Shown here: positions 12,001-24,000 of the stretch, one piece after another
How the letters are laid out: every line of letters begins with the position of its first letter
Position numbering within the stretch: the first letter of the stretch is position 1
NCBI GenBank assembly: GCA_039583875.1
Contig: CM077149.1
Span: 152,274,416-152,338,415 of the forward strand
Origin: Platanthera guangdongensis
Lineage: Eukaryota > Streptophyta > Magnoliopsida > Asparagales > Orchidaceae
Reading direction: 5' to 3'
Length of the DNA: 64,000 nt
Position numbers and translations under genes: made by a program
The notes under the pieces: model-generated
The model's input: only the letters and a program-made list of their open reading frames with translations
What the model was told of the DNA's origin: nothing
The model's database searches: none

Positions 12001-15000
12001 AATATGCTTGTGTTTTCGTTCTACGAGCCCATTTGGGTTAGGGTGTATGGAGCAGAGAATCTGTGATGAGTGTCATTTTGGATTAAGGTGTGAATTTGAT
12101 GTATTCACCTCCTCCATCAGATTGAAAGGTTTTTATGTGGAGATTAAGAGATTTTTCAATCATAGTTTCAAACATAATGAATTTAGACAATATTTCAGAT
12201 TTCACTTTCATAGGATAGAATCATGTAAATTTTGCATACGTATCAACAAAGATTACATAGTATTTGAACTCAAATAAAGAAAGGGTGGGTGCAGGGCCCC
12301 ATACATCGGAAAAGATAAACTGTAAAGGCAAAGTGTAGTTGCTATTAATAGAGGGAAGATGTTGTTGGTGGCTCCTTCCAAGTTAGCAAGAAGTGGACAT
12401 GAAGCTAGATGAGATGGACGTTGTAGGTATGAGCTTTTACTTGTGGAGGAGCTGAAGAGTATGATTTGATGGATGTCCAAGTCTGGAGTGTCACAGGGAG
12501 GTATTGTGAGCTGTAGAGGGGTAGGCCGAAATGTTGGTGGAGCTTGGTAGTTGGTAGAAACCTTGTTTAAGAGTCCAATGGAGTTGTTTGAGGCCAGTGA
12601 CTTTGTCCATGGCAATGCAACCATGAGGGTTAAATTCAATAACAACATTATTATCATTAATGAACTTAATAACAGATAAGAGATTTTTGGATATAAGAGG
12701 TGCATGAATGATATTGGATAAATTGAAGCTGTGGGGTGGATAGTAGAGTTTACAAGAACCTGTATGTTGAATATGAACATCTGCTCCATTACCAATTAGA
12801 ACCTTGTCATTTCCGTTATAAGGATTGCTAACTTGGAGGTTTGTCAAATCTTGGGTGATATGATGTGTAGCACTGGAGTCAAGGATCAAAGGATCCGGGC
12901 TACGAAGCACGGATACGCCAAAAATAGAGCCGTACCCGTACCGGGTACGTTTCCGGTACGGATACGCGTACCGAACGGGGCGATTCGCTGCTCCAGCTCC
13001 CGCGATTCGCTGCTCCAGCTCCCGTCGCACGCTCCGACCGCTGCTCCAGCTCCCGTCGCACGCTCCGACCGCTGCTCCAGCTCCCGTCGCACGCTCCGAC
13101 CGATTCTTCTGTCGCACGCTCCGACCGACCCGTCGCACGCTCCGATCTTCTTCTTCTTCTTCTTCTTCTTCTTAAAATTTGCCGTACCGCCGTACCGGAT
13201 ACGTATCGTACCCGGTACCCGTACCCGTACCGGTGCTTCCTAGGATCCGGGGCGCTCGTGGTTATATTGTAATTTGTGGATGGCACTGTTTGTTGTGGAG
13301 GTGGTTGCTCCCTTGAGGTTGGGTAGAAGTTAAAATTGCTCGGATGATAGCAATTTATTGCTAGATGACCCGGCCAGTTGCAGAGTTGACAAGAGATGCA
13401 TGACCTGCCACGACCACGATCGCGACCCCTTCCACGGCTGCGGCCATAGAATTCATTTGGTGTACCTCGAGCGCAGTTTAGATGATCTGTGGAGTGATTG
13501 ATGTGGGCATTGTTGGCCAGCGTTGGCACACCAGTTTTTGTAGGTTGAGCACAAAAGAGTAATTCGTGGGAAAGCAAGATAAATGTGAACTCAACGAGGG
13601 TCATTGATTCTAGCCTTGAAGTTACGAACACATTTAAGGATGCGCAATCTGGACCGAATCCAGTTAGCATGCAAATGACGAGTTGTTGATCTTGTAGAAA
13701 TGGAGAAAGCCAACCTTGTATATATGTCCACTTGGTACAAATACAAAGAATGAGTACATATATATAGATGAGAGAAAGAGGGAGAAAAGTCCTATACACA
13801 ATGTGAGACTAAAGAGAGGAGAGAAAAACAATAAATGCTCTACAAATGGGCCTAGTTTAAGTGGGCTTTTCCAACACTCTCCCGCAAGCTGGAGCGTATA
13901 GGTCATATGCACCCAGCTTGGACAAACACTGGTAGAACAGGGTGCTTGATAAGGCCTTTGTGAGGATGTCGGCAACTTGATCAGTTCCTGGAACATGCTT
14001 TAATTCAAGTTTCTTCAATTGAACCTTCTCACGAACAAAGTGACAGTCAACCTCGATATGTTTTGTGTGCTCATGAAACACCGGATTCTTTGCGATGTGT
14101 ATGGCGGCTTGACTATCACAAAATAGAACAGCAGAGGAGGGGAGTTTTACTCCTAGGTCAGTAAGGAGACTTTCAAGCCATGTGAGTTCTGAGACAACCG
14201 AGGCCATCGATCGGTATTCAGCTTCTGCAGAGGAACGGGCTACCACAGCCTGTTTCTTACTCTTCCATGTAATAAGATGACCACCAAAATAAGTACAGAA
14301 CCCACTAGTTGACCTTCGATCGTCCAGGGAACCCGCATAGTCCGCATCAGAATAGGCAACCAATGCGGGAGCAGAGTCAGAGGTTTTGTACACCAGCCCT
14401 TGACCCGGAGCTCCCTTAAGGTATCGAAGAATCCGTTCAACCGCTTGAAGATGAGAAGCCCGGGGGGCATGCATGAACCGACTGACCACCCCAACTGCAA
14501 ATGATATATCCGGCCTTGTGACTGTTAGATAGATCAACTTGCCCACAAGGCGTCGATAGTACTCCAGGTTCGGAAGCAGCAAATCGTCATCCGAAGCATG
14601 AGCGCATAGTTTGTGATTTGCCTCCATCGGGGTACAAGCTGGCTTGCAACCAGACTGACCAGCATCTTTGAGAAGATCGAGACAGTACTTTCGTTGGGAG
14701 AGCACCAACCCGTCCGGCCGCCGGGCAATCTCGAGACCCAGGAAGTAGCGAAGGTTCCCCAGATCTTTAGTTTGAAAAACAGTGCTCAGATGTTGTTTGA
14801 CGTCTTGAATCCCCTTTGAGTCATCCCCAGTGAGAAGGATGTCATCAACATAAACCAACAGAAGGACGGTGCCAGTGGCACGGTGTCGGGTAAAAAGTGA
14901 GAAATCTGCAGAACTCCGAGTGAACCCCATGTCCCGAACCACCTTGCTAAACTTGTCAAACCACGCCCGAGGGGACTGTTTGAGACCATAAATTGACTTT

Positions 15001-18000
15001 TTGAGAAGACAAACCCGAGACTCCCCCGTGGTCTCAAACCCGGGCGGTTGGCGCATGTAGACAGTTTCCTGAAGGTCACCATTTAAAAAGGCGTTCTTGA
15101 TGTCGAGCTGATGAAGGGGTCAGTGGCGGTGCACCGCGACGGAGAGAAGAACGCGGACAGTGTTGAGCTTGGCCACCGGAGAGAAGGTTTCCTCATAATC
15201 GAGGCCCTCCTGTTGTGTGAAGCCACGGGCCACAAGACGGGCCTTCAGTCAGGCAATAGTGCCATCCGGAGCATGCTTGATGACGAACACCTCATTTACA
15301 CCCAACAGGGTGTTGACCGGGAGGTAAGGGAACCAAGACCCAGGTCTGGTTGGCCCAGAGGGCCGTCATTTCCTCGTCCATGGCAGCCCGCCAGCCAGGA
15401 TGGTGAAGCGCCTCCTGCAAAGAGTTAGGGATTGAAACAGAGGATAATGAGGTGGCAAAGTGAAGAAGAGAGGGAGAGAGGCGATGGAGAGAGACGTAAT
15501 TCGCCATTGGATGAGCGGTAGAGACGGGAGCCGGAGCAGCAGGGAGCAGAGCACCAGAGGGCGAAGCCGACTGCAGAGGGGCTACAGGATGAGGAGAGCG
15601 ACGAGAGTAGACCCGGATAACCGGGGGCGGTGGACGGAGAGGAGGTAGGGAAGGCAGAGAGGATGAGGAGTGAGGAGCAGGAATGACAGGACGAACGACG
15701 GGAGCTGGACGCAGAGCGACATCGAGAGCAGGGAAGAAGGGAATATCTTCACGAAAAGTCACGTCAGCCGAGACAGTAACCTTGCGGGTAGCAGGCGAAT
15801 AACAGACATAACCCTTCTGAGTGCGCGAGTACCCCACAAAGATATGCTTGGTGGCACGAGGGTCCAATTTGTCTGTGGAGGGACCGAGGCGGTGAACGTA
15901 GCAGGTACACCCAAACACGCGGGGAGGAACGGGAAAAGGCGGAGTTGTGGGAAAGAGGAGGCTGAAGGGAGTAGCATACTGGAGGACGGAAGACGGGAGA
16001 CGGTTGATGAGGAAGCAAGCTGTGGAGAGCGCGTAGTGCCAGTATGGTTTGGGAACCTGCATTTGAAGCATAAGGGAGCGAGCGACATCAAGAAGGTGAC
16101 GATTCTTGCGCTCGGCGACACCATTCTGTTGTGGGGTGTACGGACACGAGGTTTGGTAAAGAATGCTGAACTCAGAGCAGAGAGTGGCAAAGGTATGGCT
16201 GGTGTACTCCCGCGCATTGTCAGTACGAATAGTGCGAATAGGCGCAGAGAACTGAGTGCGAGTCTCAAGTATGAAAGCCCGGAATACGCGGGGAAGTTCA
16301 GAGCGATCCCGAAGGAGATATAACCACGTCATGCGAGAGTAATCATCAATAAAAGTAAGAAAATACCGATAGCCAGAAATACTAGTAAATTTGTACGGAC
16401 CCCATATATCGGAGTGTACTAAAATAAAAGGAGCGGAGCTCCGAGTACAATGAGGAGGAAATGATGAACGGGGTTGTTTGCCCAAAATACATGTGTCGCA
16501 GCGAAAAGCAGGGAGAGTAACATCAGGAAGAGCCTTCCGGAGGACTGGAAGAGGAGCATGTCCCAGACGGCGATGCCAATCCGAAGAGGAGATAGAGGCG
16601 AGGACAGTGGGAGAGTCGTCAAGAAGATAGAGCCCATTCTGCAGCCGTCCTCCACCAATGATAGTCCGCGTCTGCTGATCCTGTATGAGAAAAGAAGAAG
16701 AAGTAAATGTCACGGAGTAATTAGAATCAGTAGTAAGGCGACCAACAGAGAGTAAATTGAAAGGAGAGCCCGGAACATGTAGAGCCGAGCGCAGGAGGAG
16801 AGAAGAGGTGAGAGAAATATCAGCACATCCAGAGACTGGAACCGATGCCCCATTAGCGACAGTAATGTACTTTGGGTGAGGTGAAGACAAGTACTGAGGT
16901 GGCCTAACAGAGGTGATATGATGAGTGGCACCAGAATCAAGGATCCAGCGCGTGCCAGAGGATAGGCAGGCGATACCTTCATTGGAGATAGAGGCAGCAG
17001 AGGCAACCGAGGCAGGCGGACGGCTGAGCAAGCCATGAAGATGCTGAAGCTGAAGACGAACCTCGTCGAGATCAGTACGAGAGGAGGCAGAGTCGGTAGT
17101 AGCAGCAGAGGCATGCGGACGAGGAGGTCGGCCATGTTTGCGATAGCAGGTGGCCTCAAGATGGCCATCTTTACCGCAGAACGAGCACTTAAGCCGAGAC
17201 CGGCCACCACGACCCCGACCTCGAGAGTCAGAGCGGCCACCAAGGGCAGAAGGGGGAAGAGGCAATAAGGGAGCTGGTGCATGTTGAACAAGGGCCGGAG
17301 AAGGAAGTCCGGGAACATCCGGAGGCGGGGAGACCTTGAGAAGCATTGAGCACACATCGAAAAAAGATGGTGTAACGGTAGAGGAGAGGATGTGAGCCCG
17401 GACACTGTGAAGATGAGGTGGTACCCGGGCCATCATCATGGCGATACCCACAGCTTCCTTTTGGGTACGTTGAGCAGCGAGATCTAAAGTGGGAGGCTGA
17501 TGGTGGATCCAAGCCTCAACCAGAGACCGGGCCTGAGCAACAAAGGACGTCAGGTCGGTTGCGCCACCGCTATCAAGGGCCTGGAGAGCAGTGATGATAT
17601 CATATAGATGGTGGAGACTATCCTTGCCAGAGTAGAGGGTGTGGAGCTCGTCCCACATGCCTTTGGCCGTCTCATGATACATGGCCAGGCGATAAGATTC
17701 GCCATCAAGAGAGTTGAGAAGCCAAATCTGCACACGCCCATCATTGCGTAACCATTCCTCAGTAGGGACACCGATAACGGTCTGAGTCAAGTGATGAAGG
17801 AACCCCTTTGACTGAAGGACACGGCGAACCGAGTGTGCCCATTCCACAAAGTTCTTCTTGCCAGTGAGCGAAATTGTAGTGATCCGAAGCTCGTCGCGGA
17901 CTTCCTGGAGAGAGGCCGTGCGTTCAGGAGGAGGAACTGCCGTGCCGACTGAGTCCGCAGATGTAGACATGGGGGCAACCTGGATGAGGTCGCGGCGAGC

Positions 18001-21000
18001 TGGAGGAGGCCGCGGCGAGCTGGAGGAGACCGCGGCGGACTGGAGGAGGCAGCGGCGGACTGGAGGAAGCCGCGGTGAGCACAGACGCTCAGCAAGGAGC
18101 GGGCCAAGAGAGGCCGCGGCGGATTGAAGAGGCCGAGGCGGACTGGATCAGATCGCGGCGGGCTGGATCAGATCGCGGCGGGCTGGATCAGACCGCGGCG
18201 GACTGGAGCGAGCTGAGAAGAGAGGACAAGCCGGGGAAGCAAGAGAGCGACAGCAGCGGGCTGGACCAGTCCGCAAGACTGAAAGAACGCCTGAAGAGGA
18301 AGGAGAGCAGTCGCAAGCAGGGGAGATGTGCGGACAGAAGGAGGCCGCTGCGCTTACGGCGGACGAAGGAGACCAAGAAGAGGAGGCGAATACTGAGTTC
18401 GCAGCGGACAGAAGGAGACCGAGGGACTGAGGTCGCCGAGGTCGCGCCGGACAAGAAGAGGCCGCAGCGGACAAAGGGAAGCAGTGGACCCCACAGGATG
18501 GCTATAAAGAGGGGGCCAGAGGAGGAAGGAAGAGGAGGGAAGAGAAGTGGTTCCACGGGAGGAGAGGAAGCGGTCTGGACAAGGGAGGCCGCAGGTGTGA
18601 TGCGACTAGAAGTTGCGGACACACACACGCAGGCCGCAGAGATCGCAGGCCGTAGGGCGGACAGGAAAGGGAGTCCGCAGGAGTCCGGAACCTGGCTCTG
18701 ATACCATGTAGAAATGGAGAAAGCCAACCTTGTATATATGTCCACTTGGTACAAATACAAAGAATGAGTACATATATATAGATGAGAGAAAGAGGGAGAA
18801 AAGTCCTATACACAATGTGGGACTAAAGAGAGGAGAGAAAAACAATAAATGCTCTACAAATGGGCCTAGTTTAAGTGGGCTTTTCCAACAGATCTGAAAG
18901 GGGAGATCCGGCAATGGACAATTGATGAGCCAGGGGTTTAGCCTGTTGAATGAACTTTGGCATCAGAATTGTTCCTTTCTTTAGAGTGCATAGCTGCAGC
19001 TCCAATTGTTGAATGCAAGCTTGTGAGTTTGACGCAAATATAGTGGCAAGGGCATTCCACATCGAGGCAGCTGTGTCATGGTTGAGGACTTGAGCGAAAA
19101 CATTTTTGGTGAGGGAGGAGATTATCCAACTTAGAATCAGCAGGTCTTGTTTGAAGAAGGAAGTATAGGCTGGATTGATTTGGCCGTCGGCTAGGCATTG
19201 AGGAGGTATATGTGTATTGCCACCAATGTAACACATGAGGTTATGAGCACGGAAAATAGGTAGGAACTAAGATCGCCACAGATAGTAGTTTGTCTGATCC
19301 AGTTTTACGTTGAGTAAATGGTGAATGTTGGATAGGAGATGGGTGGGGAGAGTTTGGCCATTAGAGTGAGGACCGATTAGGTTGGAGGAGGGGGATGGGG
19401 AGAATCCATTTCAAAGGGTACAAGGGATAAGGGAGAAACAGAGGTGGGAATGATGCTTGCTGAGAGACACGAGAAGCAAAAAACTACAAGTGTTTTTAAG
19501 CTTGTATTGGCGGCAAACGATCAACCAATTTGATCAGGGAGAGAGGCCTGCAGAAAGGGAAGAGGCTACAGGCGGAGGCGAAGTCTCGCCCTCTGATACC
19601 ATGAAGGGAACTGAACAACAGCAGAAAAATACAAAAATGGAAAACAAAGAGAAGGAGAGAACAGAGAGGTTCACAAATTGATTCAATACCCCGTCGGTTT
19701 TAGCATATGAGGGTTACCTAGTTTATATAAAGCAGGAGAGACAGATCTCACCATCCAAAAATGAATGGTAGAGATTAAGCCAGAACAATTAGTTAGGGAA
19801 AGTGGCAAAAAGCAAGACAGAAATAAAGTAATAACAAACTATCTAATATGTACCTCCATTTAGTTATAAAGATGCAAGTTCGCCCAAGCACATCTTCGAC
19901 ATGGTATCATGAACCATGGACCGTTTACAACCACCATCTTGAGATGTTTCTGCTCTTACATAAATCAATTGCTTCACGTGGGAGTTAGTTCGGTTTACTT
20001 CTCATCTATTATAGGAGGGGATGTTAATTCAACTTACCACATTGTTTCATCTTAAGCATTTGGTTCCAGTGTAGTTAATTGGCAATTGAATTTAAATTAA
20101 AAGTGTAAAAACTGTACATTTTCATAGACATTACCCTACTCAAATCTAGTATTAAGTAAAGAGAAGATTGTCACATTGAATCACATCTAATAACCAAATA
20201 TTCATTTTATTACGAACCAAACAAGAGACAATTTTTTCACTCAATTTCTCCTCAATCAAGCAAATAGGTGAAAATTTATTCCACTTTATTATCTCATTGT
20301 ATAAGCTGCTTCAATTTATTTAGTATCGCCCGATGGATGATCTGAATCCATGATTGCGTCCGGAGCGCCCTTTGGATATTTCTATATGGTTTCTTTTACT
20401 ATTTTTAATGTAATATGTAGTAAGATAAGTCACTTAACATGTACGGCTAATTATAGTCGTCCACAATGGGTACCCTAAGCAAGTTTTGTTATAAATAAGA
20501 GGGTAGGGGAAGTCGTCATGAGTTTTGGATATTTTCATCCCAGAATCCGGCAATCGCTTGTGGTGCGACTCCATGAACTCACGGGGACAACTCCATTGTT
20601 TTCTTACTTTATTCTCTCTCTTAGACGTTGTGAGAGTCTAGTCACTAGGCATGTTAAACGAGGGAGGGGTAGTCCAAGAAAGATTTGGAATGAAACTATA
20701 AGGAAAGACATGATGTACTTAGGCATTAGTGAGATTATGACACAAGATAGGGCACAATGGCGACAAAGGGTCCATTTAGCCGACCGCACTATAGTGGGAT
20801 AAAGGCTTGAGTGTTGTTGTTTATTCTCCCTCTTCTTAAGCTTGTTGACACCAATGCTCTCCCCTCCAACTGCTACCATGCACGGACACCAACAACTTCA
20901 TTCTGTCGCAACCCCTCACAACCCTGGCCAGCCGCCAGCCATCCTCCTTTCCTACAAGCTGATGTCCGCACCACTATCAAATACCCTACAAACTCCCTCC

Positions 21001-24000
21001 AGTCCCCCACAACGAACTGACCTATGCCTTGCATCCCCCCATCCCTTTCCCCACCATGAAACAACATTCCAGCATCTCCAACAGTTCGGCGCCGTCATAT
21101 CCAATTCGGGACAGCCACCATTACCCTTTTGATCGTCATTCGCCACCAACACTCAAATGGCCACCAGATCTCATCATCCTCATCATCAACTACCTTCCCT
21201 TTGAGAGTACTTGGTGTTTTCGTGTTTTGGTTTTTCTTTATTGTACGGATTGATATTCTTATATGATTTGGAATCCAAGCTTATTAGTGTGCTTGTTTTG
21301 TGGTTTTTTACATCTTGCAGAGCTTATTTGTTTTAGCATTTGAAATTAAAGCACTCGTGCGAAAAAAATCATACCCGCTTGCTTTTCAAATTAATTTGTT
21401 ATTTATCTTGTGATAATCTGTGTGGTTTAAATTTTTAATTACAATTTATAATCAGATATCGGGTCGTCTATTCAATTGCACACATTATCCTAGGTTAGAA
21501 GGGGTTTGATTTCCCGACGCACCTAGGGTTGCATATTTAGAATTCACCTTCACAATCTGCCCTATGTTAGATTTGATATCAAATCACAAGGTTTGGGTCA
21601 CATTTATGCCACATAGTGGTAGATCATATAAAGTTGGTAGTTTATCCATAGTTAGTCATAGTGATCGTTAGACACTATTTTATGTTGATAGGGTCCAGTA
21701 TTGTTCAGGTCATCGTTGCTACACATTTCCTCTATTTGAGGAACCCGAGTTTATTTATACACGACCCTATAGACTTTCTTTCAGAAAGTCTTCATACTAT
21801 TATGATGATTATCCTCATCTATGTTCCTTCACTCATAGAGATAGTATTGACCCTTCGATGCGACTCAATTAGGGTAGGAATGACTATTACGATGATTATC
21901 GTTTTTGGGAGTCTCGAGTATAGGTTTTGTAGAGATGCCCTGCCTTTTGATGGTTTGTAGAGTCCCGTGTCCTTTACGCATGGGCTCGTGGACATACGAT
22001 GACATACGGACAAGTTTGAGCTTTTTCTGTGAACACTGCATTAGATTCATGAAATATAGACTACTAGGTTAGGCAAGAGAGTAATGGGACAGCATTGAAG
22101 AACTCTTGGGCGAGATCATCTTTGCCCCGTCACCAATTCGGTAGAGATGAAGCAGAGATTGTGTGACAAACATCTGCCTGCATCATATAATAATCAGCTC
22201 CTAGAGCAAATATTTATCATTCAAAAAAGATCCGGATTTGTTGTCGAGTATAAGGATTGTTTTGATGCTTTAAAAAGCAACATTCAAGAGGAGTCTGTCG
22301 CATCCGCTTCAAGATTTTCTATAGGACTTTGGTCTGCAATCTGCATAGCATTGAGCGGTAATCAGTTAGATTTTGTCGAGCAAACATTTTAGTTTGCCCT
22401 TTCTTATGAGCAGTCCTTGGGATACACTAGATTTAGTCATCTTCATAAGAAAATAGAATATCAAAAGAAAATATACATATCTCAATTCCTTATTAATAAA
22501 ATTAAAATTGATACGAGGAAAAGCTATAAGTACTAACATTGGCCTAGCTATATGAGAAAATGTCAGCAGACATGTGTTATGGACCGGCTCATTCACGGGC
22601 CTAATCCCGCCGGTCAATCCCACAACATGGGTCACGGCCCAGCACACCCAACCCTTCTTCGCACGTGGTGTGACGGGTTGTTGAGGCGGGGGCTCGATCC
22701 CTCGATCGACTTGATGTAAGCTCTTAGCACTAGCTCACATCACCAACTGATCCGCGGCTCAATTGGTGATGTGAGCTAACGTTAAGAGCTTACATCAAGG
22801 AGGTCGGGGGATCGAGCCCCCGCCTCAACAACACATCGCATCGAGAACACGTGCGGAGAAGGGTTGAGTGTGCTGGGCCACGACCCATGTTATTGGCTCG
22901 ACCGACGGGATTAGGCCCGTGAATGAGCCGGTCCATAACAACATGCAATCAATGTAGGACTAACAAGTAACAACTAACCTAAAATGATGTGAGGCAATGA
23001 AATGATTCATCATGCTTTAGTGAAAGTGATCACATTAATAAATAAATTTTAAAACTTAAGCCACGTTACAATTGATCATAATTATTTCAAATACAAACAA
23101 CAAGTTACGTGCTCGCCGAAGTGGTGACCGGAAGCAGAGGGGATACTGTGGAGTTGGAATCACAACTTCCTAAGCGTGGTTTGTTCAAGGGAGAGAGGTT
23201 CCAAGATTTTTTAGAGTTTAGAAAATAGACTTTTTTCATAGATAATAACATCCAAACATACACATGCCTTTATATAGGCTTACAACATATTAAAAGAAAA
23301 ACAACAATGATAACACATACAACGTACTAAAAGACAAACAACAATGATAACACCTACTAAAGACAATGATAATAAATAACTAGGCAAATGTGAGGGGAGA
23401 GGAAGAAGGAGAGTCGTGCTCAACCCTAACCCTATAAATGAGGAAGAGAGAACTATAGAGAGAATAACTTAGAGAGATAAAAAGAAAGTTGATTAATTCA
23501 TTTCATTGACTACCTGTATCATGAATCGAACTGTATATTTATGGACCCAAGACATTAACCCTAAAATATTAAAATACAAGATAACACTAAAAACATTTAG
23601 ATTAAGACAGACTCGACTCATACAACTCAAAATAACATACTTAAAGGCTCGTAATAAAATATTCATAACCTAATCGGTGACGAATAGTGGGTACCTATAA
23701 CATCCCACCCACCCTTCAAATCAAGTTTGTCCTCAAGATCAAACAAGACTCGATTGAGTGGATCATCTGGCTACTTGACTTCACGTAAGAACAATGGCGT
23801 AGCGCTTCGCTATGACGGGGGCTGCATTGAGTGGGAGGTCATCATCATGCGCACAAATGTCACGAAGGGTTGGGAGGATTTGGTGTGGCAGGACGCTTGT
23901 TGAGAAGATACTGTCAAGCATAATGATTGGAGGCAGGGAAAGTGTGTTTGATGATTGCAAACAGTCGAGGGTGACAAAGAATTGGGCTAACTGTGAGCTA

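Larger units (their letters stand above)
13693..18890 (-). mobile_element. Young Ty1/copia retrotransposon (Ivana/Oryco-like)
   Basis: A complete 5198-bp element with 184-bp LTRs (13693-13876 and 18707-18890) that differ at one base. A perfect GATCT target duplication lies at 13688-13692 and 18891-18895. The primer site TGGTATCAGAGCCA (minus strand, 18693-18706) is complementary to initiator tRNA-Met and abuts the 5' LTR. A purine tract TTGCGGGAGAG abuts the 3' LTR. It is inserted in the gag of the Ale-like element. Near-identical LTRs mean recent insertion, yet RT carries a frameshift and two stops. The lineage name is a judgement from the integrase sequence. Confidence 0.93.
9427..19848 (-). 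mobile_element. Decayed Ale-like Ty1/copia retrotransposon carrying two nested insertions
   Basis: The LTRs are 9427-9781 and 19602-19848. Reading on the minus strand, a primer site TGGTATCAGAGG (19590-19601) abuts the right LTR, followed by gag, protease, integrase, RT and RNase H remnants, then a G-rich tract (GTTTGAGTGGG) before the left LTR. Flanks show TGTAC/CGTAC as an approximate target duplication. The gag is split by another copia element (13693-18890) and the protease by a MITE (12899-13242). Pol carries many stops, so the copy is inactive. Ale lineage is suggested by motifs such as [18 protein letters not shown] and is tentative. Confidence 0.8.

Noticed and set aside
12833..13799. 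Two overlapping long frames across the MITE on both strands
   Set aside because: Both are created by the MITE's repeats. The true copia gag and protease frames are interrupted there.
15670..16323. A 217-codon plus-strand open frame
   Set aside because: It is the complement of the copia integrase coding region, and its sequence shows no domain.
20842..21132. A Pro/His-rich 96-codon frame
   Set aside because: No recognised family, no splice or start context, and it sits among retroelement scraps.
22757..22822. A genuine tRNA gene
   Set aside because: D-arm and T-arm-like hairpins are present, but there is no acceptor stem or clear anticodon arm, and the sequence is one arm of a palindromic repeat. 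It is treated as a tRNA-like module.
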